Source: JARROD01 sp037384225 (GTDB taxonomy: Bacteria; Pseudomonadota; Gammaproteobacteria; Pseudomonadales; Cellvibrionaceae). From it: 8,839 nucleotides of DNA. Below, piece after piece: positions 1 to 6,674 of this stretch. The position numbers and the translations under genes are program-made. Where the stretch lies: contig JARROD010000186.1 in NCBI GenBank assembly GCA_037384225.1, positions 1-8,839 of the forward strand, given 5' to 3'. A model generated the notes under the pieces. That model ran no database searches. It saw nothing but the letters and a program-made list of their open reading frames with translations, and was not told the origin of the DNA. Each line of letters starts with the position of its first letter. Position 1 is the stretch's first letter.

Positions 1-1672
1 ACAGTCATGTTTGTACAGCAATTTTTCGAAGGTTTCCCGGGCCAGTTGATGACGGTACTTGCGCTCCTCCGGTTCGGTCTTTGACTCTTCGGTGAGTTGT
101 TCCGAGCGATAGTAGTTGTCGCGGGCATGGGTGTCGCTGGACGAAGTATTCCCGAATTGGGGTAAAGCTGTGGGTTTCAGTGTTCCAGCAGTTTCCTCAG
201 CTTCGATGGCTATAAGCATTTTCATGAGTTCATCTATGTCTTTCACGACATAGGCTTCGCGGAAATCAAAATGATCGCGGCCCAGAAGAAGCGTGGCGCT
301 TATGTTTGGGAGATCCGCTGTGAGTTTGTTTTTTTCCAGCCAGGTCAAAAGGTCTCTGCGTTTGTGGGCCAGCGCTGCTTCCGTTCTTGCGGAAAGGCAG
401 ATTAGGTGGCAAGGGCGCTGGGCGATTTCGGGGAATTCGATTTCAGGGGCCTGTTCGATGACTACGTGGGCGTTGGTGCCTCCAAAGCCGAAGGAACTGA
501 TGCCTGCTCGTAAGGGGTTGTGGCCATAACGTGACAGCCACGGTTGCAATCTGTCGACAATGTAAAAAGGAGTGCCATCCATAGTAATGCGAGCATTCAA
601 CGCCTTGTAATTGTGTAATGGCGGCAGTTGGCGGTGTTTCAAAGACAGCAATACTTTAATCACGCCGGCAACGCCCGCGGCCGCTTCCAAGTGGCCGATA
701 TTGGTTTTAACCGAGCCCAGTCCACACCAGGCGGATTCTTTGTCGACTTCCGGTGCGAGTTTTCCAAATGCAGTCATCAATCCATTGAATTCGATCGGGT
801 CACCTTTCGGTGTGCCGGTGCCGTGGGCTTCAATGTAACTGAGGCTTTGTACGGGGATGCCGGCTCGTTCGATGGCGGCAACAATGACTTCGGCCTGAGC
901 GTCAGGGTTGGGATAGGTCAGTGTATAGGTGCGGCCGCCGTGGTTGACGGCGCTGCCTTTGACCACGCCGTAAATGGAGTCCCCGTCGGCCAGGGCTTTG
1001 GCCAGCGGTTTCAGAAGCACAACACCGGCGCCCTCCCCGCGCACGTAACCGTCGGCGCTGTCGTCGAAGGTTTTGCAACTGCCGGTGGGAGATAGCATGC
1101 CCATTTTTGAAAACGATATATGTCGCGTGGGTGTCAGAAGCAGGTTGATGCCGCCGGCCAGGGCCATTTCGCAGTCGCCGTAGTCGATGGCCTGGATGGC
1201 GCTGTGAATGGCGTTCAGGGAGCTGGAACAGGCGGTGTCGATGGGGATGCTGGGACCCTTCAGGCTAAAATAGTGGGACACCCGGTTGGGGATGACGGCG
1301 GTGGCGGTGCCGGTTGAGTGGTGGGCCTCGATGGAGATGTCGGTGCTTTCCTGCAGTTCTTTGTAATCGTGGTTGAAAACGCCTAAGAAGACACCGCATG
1401 ATGCGTTGCTGGGGGTCCATGGTTTGTACAACCTTGGGTGTGAGGCCGAAAAACGTCATGTCGAAGGCATCCACCGCGTCGATGAAGCCGCCCCATTTGC
1501 TCAGGCTTTTGTTTTTGCCGCTATTTGGGTCGCCCCAATAGTCCTGCCAGTCCCAGCGGTCGACGGGGATTTCGGTAATGCCCGATTTGTTCCGGATCAG
1601 GTTTTCCCAGAATTCGTTATAGTTGCCGGCACCTGGAAATCTACAGGATATGCCTATAATTGCTGTTTCCAT
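1..1672 (-). pseudogene. Trans-AT PKS ketosynthase, frameshifted by internal deletion; runs off left edge
   Basis: The ketosynthase (KS) domain would catalyse decarboxylative Claisen condensation in a polyketide assembly line. The first ~92 codons (1672 to ~1397) read METAIIGISCRFPGA through MDPQQRIM, a normal KS N-terminus. The frame then breaks. The rest of the domain continues in another frame, starting GVFLGVFNHDY at 1395 and staying open to base 1. All three catalytic residues are visible in that frame: Cys of DTACSSS (1228-1230), His of EAHGTGTPKGDP (823-825) and His of VKTNIGHLEA (691-693). The motif VNHGGRTYTLTYPNPD is typical of trans-AT KSs. GFGGTNAHVVIEQ closes the domain and a polar linker follows. 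About 22-25 residues that normally separate DPQQR from TGVF are absent, so a deletion of roughly 65-75 nt caused the shift. It starts 36 nt after the enoyl reductase gene; the ribosome site is weak (AAAGG, about 12 nt upstream). A sequencing or assembly error is the alternative to a true pseudogene. Confidence 0.88.
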
Positions 1673-1708
1673 TGACTGTATGTACCTTTAAAGTTTCAGT
1701 GTCTGGCG

Positions 1709-3079
1709 CTATGTGTCGATGCGAAGTAACTGTTGCATCCGTTGGCTAAGCAGGTCGGCGGTGGCCGTCATTAATTTATCGGCAATTTTTTCAACGTGGC
1801 GGTTTTCCCAGGATTCCAGTTCCGTTCCCCTCACCCATTGGTTGAAAGCGCCCATGGCTTTGCCGCAGTGGACCTGGTAGTTGACCTTTTGCGCGGGGTC
1901 GCCCGCGGCGGCCAGGCGCATGGAGTAGGCAAAGTACCAGCGAAATACCAGGGCCATTTTGTGTTTCGGGTCGCGTTCGGCTTTTTCGATTTCAAGGGGA
2001 TTGCGTTCCAGAAAATATTCCCTGGTGTCTGCGTAGACCTGGTCGAAACGGCGGGCAAAGAAATTTTTCTCGATCTGGTTTCTGGTTTTTTCGTCGATGT
2101 CTTCCCAGGCTTTGTGGTTGCGCCAGAGTTCGTGCAGTTTGTTGGCGCGGGCGGGGAAAAATACGCCTTTTTTCATTACTTGAACCCGGGCGCCGATTTC
2201 GAACATGTCGCCCGCCGGGGCGTAGTCAGTGTCCTGCACGTTGAGCTCCTGAAGCATGGCTTTAACCGTGTCGCTGGTGCCGGCTTCGACGGAGCATTGG
2301 TTGATTGAGCCGGTGACGATGAAATCGGCACCCAGGATAAATGCGGAGGCGGCGGCCTCGGGAGTGCCGACTCCGCCGGCGGCGCCGACTCGTACCGGGG
2401 TGCGGTATTCGCAGCGGCGGCAGATTTCATCGCGCATCCGGATGATCGCCGGCAACAGCACTGTTGAGACACCCATGTCTGTGTGGCCGCCGGAGTCGGC
2501 TTCGACGCACAGGTCATCAGCCATGGGGACCCGTTCGGCGAGTTGCGCCTGTTCGGGGGTGATCTCTCCCTGGTCCAGGAGTTTGGTGACCAACGCCTGT
2601 GGGGCGGGGTTTAAGAACACTTCGGCGACTTCGGGCCGGGATATTTTGGCGATAATTCTGTTTTGGATAAGCGGATAGCCTTCGTCGTCTTTTGATAGAC
2701 CCGATAAACGGAATTTAACCAGGGGGGCGCTGATAGTGATAAAGGCGGAGGCTTCGATATTTTTCACCCCGTGGCGGAGGTATAGGTCCACGGTTTTCAT
2801 TTCCATGTCGGGCTCGTAGGGATTGCTAAGCAGGTTCATACCCCAGGATTCGCCGTTTTTGAGTTCCTTTTGGATTGCCAGGATATTGGATTCGTTGGTG
2901 GCCAGGTCCAGACCACCGGCGCCGAAAAAGCTCAAATAGCCGGCTTTGGCCATGCGGATAACCAGCTCTTTTGACGCTATACCGCGGACCATGGCGCCCG
3001 AGGCGTAAGCCCTTTTTACATTGTAATCCGCTTTAAAAGTGCTGGATCCCAGGTTGTCGGCTGAAATATTTTCGCTCAT
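1709..3079 (-). CDS. Trans-acting enoyl reductase, PfaD/FabD-2-nitropropane-dioxygenase type, of a trans-AT PKS
   Basis: A 456-residue FMN-dependent TIM-barrel protein of the PfaD family. In trans-AT PKS and PUFA synthases it works in trans to reduce alpha-beta double bonds on ACP-bound intermediates, using NAD(P)H. The N-terminus (GSSTFKADYNVKRAYASGAM, from residue 11) matches the family start. Visible signatures are GMNLLSNPYEPDME (80-93), ADDLCVEADSGGHTD (187-201), the glycine-rich flavin-phosphate loop VGAAGGVGTPEA (231-242), GADFIVTGSINQ (250-261) and the late block PKHKMALVFRWYF. Length is normal and no internal stop is present, in contrast with both neighbours. It lies 52 nt downstream of the acyltransferase and 36 nt upstream of the ketosynthase, so one operon is likely; translational coupling is possible because no strong Shine-Dalgarno is visible. 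Substrate and product cannot be inferred. A 16-nt stretch (2463-2478) inside the DMGVST codons exactly matches the intergenic repeat family. Confidence 0.93.
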   Translation of the reverse strand: MSENISADNLGSSTFKADYNVKRAYASGAMVRGIASKELVIRMAKAGYLSFFGAGGLDLATNESNILAIQKELKNGESWGMNLLSNPYEPDMEMKTVDLYLRHGVKNIEASAFITISAPLVKFRLSGLSKDDEGYPLIQNRIIAKISRPEVAEVFLNPAPQALVTKLLDQGEITPEQAQLAERVPMADDLCVEADSGGHTDMGVSTVLLPAIIRMRDEICRRCEYRTPVRVGAAGGVGTPEAAASAFILGADFIVTGSINQCSVEAGTSDTVKAMLQELNVQDTDYAPAGDMFEIGARVQVMKKGVFFPARANKLHELWRNHKAWEDIDEKTRNQIEKNFFARRFDQVYADTREYFLERNPLEIEKAERDPKHKMALVFRWYFAYSMRLAAAGDPAQKVNYQVHCGKAMGAFNQWVRGTELESWENRHVEKIADKLMTATADLLSQRMQQLLRIDT

Positions 3080-3131
3080 GGGTTTGTGTCTATTAAGTAA
3101 TGGGTTTGGTGTTTAGGTCGCGATTTAATGC

Positions 3132-4001
3132 TCAGCAAAGCAGTGGTTTAGCCTCCTCCCGGATTCTTGTGATGGTTTTTGTCAGCACATCTCCGGGGCC
3201 GATTTCTTCAAATTCGGTTACGCCATTTCCCAGTAAATAGCGGACGGTGTCTGTCCACTGGACTGACTGCTGGATTTGTTGGGCGAGGTTGCTTTTTACC
3301 TGACCCGGTTCGTAAGGGCGGGCGGAGACGTTGGCGATGACCGGAATTTTTGGTTCAAATATATCGACATACTCCAGTTCTTCGACAAAAGCCGGGGTAA
3401 TGGAGCTCATGTAGCGTGAATGAAAAGGCGCGCTGACATTCAAGGGGTAGTAAATGAGACCGTCCCCCGGGAGCATATTGAAAAATGTTTCGGCCTTGAG
3501 AATGTCGTCAGTCGGGCCGGATAAAACCGTTTGCGTTGGACAGTTGTAGTTGGCAATATCGATGCCGTGCAATCCATTGTTTCTCAGTACCGCCTCTACG
3601 GTTTCCCGATCACAGCCCATTACCGCGGCCATGGTGCCACCGGAAGCCTGACTCATCAGTTCACCGCGCTTTTTTACCAGCTTCAGGCCGACGCTGAAGT
3701 CGAAGGCGCCGGCGGCGAATAGTGCGCAATATTCTCCCAGGCTGTGGCCGGCTAGATAATCCGGCGGGGTTGGGTCGTTTTTCTTTTTTTACAGGTAACT
3801 GAGACAGGAGACCACGTAGATGGCCGGTTGGGTAAATTGGGTTTTGTTGAGCTGACGGAGCGGGTCTTCCTGGCAGAGTTTTTTAATGGAATAACCGAGT
3901 ATGTTGTCGGCTTTTTCGGTTAGCTCGCCGAAATCGTCGAAGATGGTTCCGCCCATGCTTCTATATTGTGAGCCCTGACCGGGAAATACGTATGCTTTCA
4001 T
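3132..4001 (-). pseudogene. Free-standing malonyl-CoA acyltransferase of a trans-AT PKS, interrupted by an in-frame TAA
   Basis: A discrete acyltransferase (AT) loads malonyl units onto carrier proteins of AT-less PKS modules. Reading from 4001, residues 1-70 (MKAYVFPGQGSQ...YVVSCLSYL) are the canonical N-terminus. A TAA follows at 3791-3789, and the same frame then resumes with KKKNDPTPPDYLAGHSLGEY. It continues through MSQASGG to the TGA at 3134-3132, about 289 codons, the usual size. The catalytic Ser lies in GHSLGEY (codon ~87) and the catalytic His in NVSAPFHS (codon ~194); both are downstream of the stop. Spacing between LSYL and PDY is as in homologues, so a single substitution (for example a Lys or Tyr codon to TAA) explains it better than an indel. 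The start is set by a strong GGGAGGT ribosome site at 4007-4013, 5 nt upstream. Unless suppressed or a sequencing error, the product is inactive; reinitiation at the ATG at 3656 would lack the active Ser. Confidence 0.88.
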
Positions 4002-4318
4002 GATTTACCTCCCACGTTGTGGTTGCCGACTCTTTTTGAGGAGTCGTATGGCGGTTTTCGTGTTAGTGGCTCAGCCCTAGCTTGGAAATCTGTAGTGCGC
4101 TTTTTGTTGTAAAGAATGTAGTGCATGTCAAATTTATAGAATCTTGCTGCGCTGCACATGAATACTATGAGTATCTCGTGGGCTAACTTCAACAGCTATA
4201 TCGAGGATATATCGGGGGAAGAGGGATAGGTTGACTGCGCTAAAAGGGGGCTATTTTTTTGAATTATTGCGGTTTGTTTGGAATATTGGGCAGGGTTGGG
4301 GTGCCCTTTGGGGGATTG
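4002..4318. other. Leader/intergenic region upstream of the PKS operon, with a small hairpin and a G-rich tract
   Basis: No convincing gene is seen between the cupin stop and the acyltransferase start. An inverted repeat CGACTC/GAGTCG with an 8-nt loop (4027-4046) sits about 25 nt upstream of the acyltransferase start, so it would form in the mRNA leader. On the minus strand a TTGACA (4131-4126) could be a -35 box, but the expected -10 position reads AACAAA, so any promoter call is weak. At 4288-4314 the plus strand has four G-runs and also a GGGCA/TGCCC hairpin (4288-4292 with 4302-4306). I could not identify an operator or riboswitch. Confidence 0.4.
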
Positions 4319-4424
4319 TTGAGACACCCATGTTAACTATTGAGACACTCATATTATTGTTGCTAATCGAGACATCCATATTTGTTAACAAGACACCCAC
4401 TTTATAGCAATTAAGACAGTCACG
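4319..4424 (+). repeat. Array of five degenerate GAGACACCCAY repeats (array 1)
   Basis: Five imperfect direct repeats start at 4321 (GAGACACCCAT), 4342 (GAGACACTCAT), 4369 (GAGACATCCAT), 4390 (AAGACACCCAC) and 4413 (AAGACAGTCAC). They are spaced 21, 27, 21 and 23 nt apart by AT-rich sequence. The array abuts the stop codon of the cupin gene (4425). The same motif recurs at 5121-5172, 6595-6666 and 8693-8839. The last copy has the GACAGTCAC variant that also ends the other two arrays. Unlike CRISPR repeats, the repeat is short and its spacers are short and irregular. It may be a remnant of repeats handled by the nearby transposase; a regulator-binding array is the alternative. Confidence 0.8.
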
Positions 4425-4991
4425 TTATTTATTTAAAAATTCTCGATCGACCAATACAGCGACAAACAATGCGGGTTCTTCTCCGATGACTTCCCAGGCG
4501 TGATTGGTTCCTCGCTGGATTACCATATCAAAAGGTTTTAGTTCGGTTTCCTCATCATCGAGAATCAGTTTTACCCGCCCCTGCAGTAGCACTATACAAT
4601 CAATAGTCGGTGTAATATGCATCGCCGCATGGCGGCTGGTATCTTGCTGATGGTGTGCGGAGTTGACGGATGCAAAAGCGTCTGCCACTTGTTCCCGCAC
4701 CATGGCTTCAGTTATTTGTTCGGATATTTTTGGGGTTGGGGCAACAGTAAAGTAACGAAAGCGAACCGCCCCCCTTTCTGGGGCGATAGAGATATTGCGC
4801 TCAGTTTGGTCTTTCGAAGCTGTCCGATCCAGCGGGTTGCCTGGATCGGTCCAGACTTCGTGCAGCCCCGAAAAATCGTCAAACATATGGCGGTTGGGAA
4901 GATGGTCATCAATCATGATTTTTGAGCGACCATTGTTGTCTGTGCCTGTGATTACGCGCCTTAGAGATTGCCATGGGTTGGTGTGGGTCAT
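4425..4991 (-). CDS. Cupin-domain protein, function unknown
   Basis: A 188-residue soluble protein with no signal peptide or membrane segment. The C-terminal part (residues ~118-182) is a single cupin_2 beta-barrel. The first motif is spread over RHAAMHITPTIDCIVLLQG, with His121 and His125 as candidate metal ligands. The second motif is LKPFDMVIQRGTNHAWEV, with His164. The N-terminal ~115 residues hold a substrate-side region beginning MTHTNPWQSLRRVITGTDN that resembles single-cupin proteins with an extra N-terminal strand region. The start is supported by AGGAG at 4998-5002, 6 nt upstream of the ATG. Repeat array 1 begins at its stop codon and array 2 lies about 130 nt upstream of its start, so the gene is bracketed by the repeats. 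Cupins are too diverse in reaction for an enzyme name here, and a link to the PKS genes 420 nt downstream is only positional. Confidence 0.85.
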   Translation of the reverse strand: MTHTNPWQSLRRVITGTDNNGRSKIMIDDHLPNRHMFDDFSGLHEVWTDPGNPLDRTASKDQTERNISIAPERGAVRFRYFTVAPTPKISEQITEAMVREQVADAFASVNSAHHQQDTSRHAAMHITPTIDCIVLLQGRVKLILDDEETELKPFDMVIQRGTNHAWEVIGEEPALFVAVLVDREFLNK

Positions 4992-5118
4992 TTTATACTC
5001 CTGTGTGAAATATCTGTTTTTATTAAATCTAAAATGTAAGAATATTTTCTAAAAAAATGTTTATATTTTTTTAATTGTATCAATGGAATGCGGGATATAT
5101 AGGTGCAGATTTCTGTAG

Positions 5119-5175
5119 TTGAGACACCCACATTTATTAATAGGATACTGCACATTCCATAAAACAGTCACGATT
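5119..5175 (+). repeat. Three degenerate GAGACACCCAC-type repeats (array 2)
   Basis: An exact GAGACACCCAC starts at 5121. A diverged copy follows at about 5142 (AGGATACTGCAC), then AAAACAGTCACG at 5161. Spacing is about 20 nt, like array 1, and the orientation is the same. The final copy carries the same CAGTCACG variant as the last copy of array 1. The block lies between the divergent cupin and parD genes, upstream of both. Confidence 0.65.
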
Positions 5176-5218
5176 TAGAAAATTTAATACCGGTGCTAAA
5201 CTACCTCTAACATACCAC

Positions 5219-5247
5219 TGTACAAAAACACATATTACTGATATAAA
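5219..5247 (+). promoter_or_regulatory. Candidate sigma-70 promoter for the parD-like gene
   Basis: TGTACA (5219-5224) and TATAAA (5242-5247) are separated by exactly 17 nt and lie about 60 nt upstream of the parD-like start. The match to TTGACA/TATAAT is moderate and the surrounding sequence is AT-rich, so chance is a real alternative. ParD antitoxins usually bind their own promoter, but I see no convincing operator palindrome. Confidence 0.35.
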
Positions 5248-5309
5248 ACAACATTTATGCCCTCCTATTACAGGGTCAAATTAACACCTATTCGCCAGGA
5301 GAAAACACT

Positions 5310-5522
5310 ATGCCACGCACAACAAGTGTAACATTGGGTTCAAAACAGGAGGCTTTTATAAATACAATGATCAAAAGCGGTCACTATACTTCTACTAGTG
5401 AGGTTATCCGTGACGCACTGAGAAAGCTTGAGGAGTCTCTGAAGTCGGAAAGGCTGTTAAGACAGTATATAGATAAGAAATTGGATGATGTAAAAAATAT
5501 GGCAGATGCCGACCAAATATAA
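5310..5522 (+). CDS. ParD-like ribbon-helix-helix antitoxin, apparently without its ParE toxin
   Basis: A 70-residue protein. Residues 4-43 (TTSVTLGSKQEAFINTMIKS, then GHYTSTSEVIRDALRKLEE) match the ParD/CopG ribbon-helix-helix fold: a beta strand for DNA contact, then helices ending in the SEVIRDALRKLE signature. The C-terminal part (ESLKSERLLRQYIDKKLDDV) is a charged helix of the kind that wraps around ParE. It is slightly shorter than most ParDs (about 80-90 residues). AGGAG at 5298-5302 sits 7 nt upstream of the ATG. In functional modules parE begins at or near the parD stop. Here an ATG overlaps the stop (TAATG), but that frame reads only M-P-T before TAA at 5531. The convergent transposase gene ends 19 nt further on. 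The toxin has therefore probably been lost, leaving a solitary antitoxin or DNA-binding regulator. Confidence 0.82.
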   Translation: MPRTTSVTLGSKQEAFINTMIKSGHYTSTSEVIRDALRKLEESLKSERLLRQYIDKKLDDVKNMADADQI

Positions 5523-5551
5523 TGCCTACGTAAGGATTTATTTGAATTGCG

Positions 5552-6529
5552 TTAATTCAGCAAAGCCTGGCAGGGAGAAAGACCAGGTGTTCGCAGAAAC
5601 CCAAGTTTTGCCGCCGCTTGCTTGAGTTTGCTCACACAGCCAACCAGACTCTTGAACCGACTCTCAAACCGGCTACTCAATAGCAACCAATGATCAGGGT
5701 CAATACTCAGTCGAGTCAATATTGGTGGACAGTTTTCAGAGATAAACCCACGCTTGTCCTCACGGATAATCCGCCCGGTCCAATCGACTAGCGACAAATA
5801 ATCCGCCAGCCTAAATGGCATTCCTTCAATAGTAGACTCGCTCGAATTTCCGGCAAAAGGCATTAAGGCTTTCGGTTGTCCGCCACTTTTTTTCAGTTCT
5901 TTAACGCGTATTTGAATAGACGTGTGATCGGAGTCTTCAGGGGTATTGGCCATTTTTGCCCGTACCGGGTTGAGATCCACATAAGCCATACAAGCGGCAA
6001 GCGCCTTCTCATCGAGCAAAGCCTGCGAGTGAAATCTCGCTTCCCAAAATTTACCTGTGCAGTTATCTTCCGCATTGGCCCAGCGGGCAATGGGTTCGTT
6101 CAAAGCCCGCATAAACCAGCTGATGCTGCACAATTGCAGGCGCCACTGCTCCAGTTTTGCGTCTACCGCCTTCATCTCGGCGTCCGATAACTGTTCATGA
6201 TTCAAAAACTTCTGCGTTAGAGGTGTACCCTTGTAAAGCTGGTGCCAGCGCAGGCAAACCTCCTCTTTACTCCAGCGTAGCGATTCGGCTTTGTTAATAT
6301 GCAGAACTACATGGTAGTGGTCACTTAGCACCGCGTAGGAGCAGACGCTGATGGCGAAGATTTCCGCCTGTTTTAGAATCCGGTCTTCAATCCATTGACG
6401 GCGGTGTTCGAAATTCTTGCCTGTCGCTGAATCCTTACCACAAAGAAAAGCGCGCCGGACACAGCGGCTTGTACAGTGATAATAAGCTGTGAGTTCGAGA
6501 GAAATAAGCTGTTTCCTTGGCTTGGGCAT
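5552..6529 (-). CDS. REP-associated tyrosine transposase (RAYT), Y1/HUH Transposase_17 family
   Basis: A 325-residue single-strand DNA transposase related to IS200/IS605 TnpA. RAYTs cleave and join DNA through a phosphotyrosine bond and typically act on short palindromic repeats rather than moving a full insertion sequence. The N-terminus MPKPRKQLISLELTAYYHCTSR begins the Y1 domain. The metal-binding HUH pair is His71-Tyr-His73 in SDHYHVVLHI (many relatives have NHYH). The candidate nucleophile is Tyr183 in MAYVDLNPVRAKM. FWEARFHSQALLDE, conserved in this subfamily, precedes it. I chose the ATG at 6529 because AAGGAG (6539-6544) lies 9 nt upstream and the start fits relatives; an ATG at 6565 lies upstream of the likely -10 box. 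Inverted copies of the GAGACACCCAY repeat lie just upstream (6595-6631), as REPs flank other RAYT genes. The last codons contain a CCTGG/CCAGG inverted repeat (about 5567-5588). The frame appears intact. Confidence 0.9.
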   Translation of the reverse strand: MPKPRKQLISLELTAYYHCTSRCVRRAFLCGKDSATGKNFEHRRQWIEDRILKQAEIFAISVCSYAVLSDHYHVVLHINKAESLRWSKEEVCLRWHQLYKGTPLTQKFLNHEQLSDAEMKAVDAKLEQWRLQLCSISWFMRALNEPIARWANAEDNCTGKFWEARFHSQALLDEKALAACMAYVDLNPVRAKMANTPEDSDHTSIQIRVKELKKSGGQPKALMPFAGNSSESTIEGMPFRLADYLSLVDWTGRIIREDKRGFISENCPPILTRLSIDPDHWLLLSSRFESRFKSLVGCVSKLKQAAAKLGFLRTPGLSPCQALLN

Positions 6530-6556
6530 GATTGGGGTCTCCTTGTATACTGTATA

Positions 6557-6585
6557 AATATACATGCATATATTCCATTAATCAA
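6557..6585 (-). promoter_or_regulatory. Candidate sigma-70 promoter of the transposase gene
   Basis: On the minus strand TTGATT (6585-6580) and TATATT (6562-6557) are separated by exactly 17 nt, followed by the AAGGAG ribosome site and the ATG at 6529. This gives a leader of roughly 20 nt. It lies between the repeat hairpin and the gene, so the hairpin is just upstream of the -35 box. Nearby GTATAC and GTATA-AA-TATAC palindromes (6545-6563) could be operator-like but are also simple AT sequence. Confidence 0.45.
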
Positions 6586-6594
6586 CCCTCTATA

Positions 6595-6666
6595 CAGACA
6601 CCCATATTAAGAAAATTATCATGGGTGTCTTGTTTACTTATTTGCTGACTAATGTGGGTGTCTCAA
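6595..6666. repeat. REP-like hairpin plus a third repeat copy between pseI and the transposase
   Basis: AGACACCCAT (6596-6605) and ATGGGTGTCT (6621-6630) are perfect 10-nt inverted repeats around a 15-nt AT-rich loop. A third copy, GTGGGTGTCTC (6653-6663), follows in the second orientation, ending 11 nt before the pseI stop codon. No T-run follows on the minus strand, so this is not a typical intrinsic terminator, although it could stabilise or attenuate read-through from pseI. The arrangement of inverted repeat copies upstream of a RAYT gene resembles REP/BIME organisation. The motif orientation switches within this hairpin. Confidence 0.75.
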
Positions 6667-6674
6667 CTAATTTT

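Larger units (their letters stand above)
4992..5309. other. AT-rich divergent intergenic region between cupin gene and parD
   Basis: This 318-nt spacer separates two divergently transcribed genes and should hold both promoters. The cupin side (about 5003-5090) is very AT-rich, with several A/T runs and no clear minus-strand promoter that I can defend. Repeat array 2 occupies 5121-5172 and a candidate parD promoter lies at 5219-5247. The parD ribosome site AGGAG is at 5298-5302. No additional coding sequence is seen. Confidence 0.5.

Noticed and set aside
628..1317. Plus-strand open frames opposite the ketosynthase
   Set aside because: They are antisense shadows of a strongly conserved ketosynthase sequence with GC-rich third positions.
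3080..3117. Possible degenerate repeat copies (GTGTCTATTAAG, GGTGTTTAGG) between the AT and ER genes
   Set aside because: The similarity to the GTGGGTGTCTC motif is too weak to separate from chance.
3783..3791. Programmed frameshifting at the A-rich AAAAAAG stretch in the acyltransferase
   Set aside because: The stop codon comes before the slippery run and the downstream frame is unchanged, so a -1 or +1 slip there would not bypass the stop usefully.
3998..4192. 64-codon minus-strand open frame upstream of the acyltransferase
   Set aside because: It has no recognisable domain, it overlaps the acyltransferase start and ribosome site, and its composition is that of spacer DNA.
4319..4424. CRISPR array
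   Set aside because: The repeated unit is only about 11 nt and degenerate. Spacing is 21-27 nt overall and there are no cas genes, so it does not fit CRISPR dimensions.
5567..5588. CCTGG/CCAGG hairpin at the transposase 3' end as a terminator
   Set aside because: The stem is only 5 bp, it lies in coding sequence and no T-run follows, so it is not a convincing terminator.
6563..6565. ATG at 6565 as the transposase start
   Set aside because: It lies upstream of a plausible -10 box and adds 12 residues not typical of the family. The ATG at 6529 has a good AAGGAG site.
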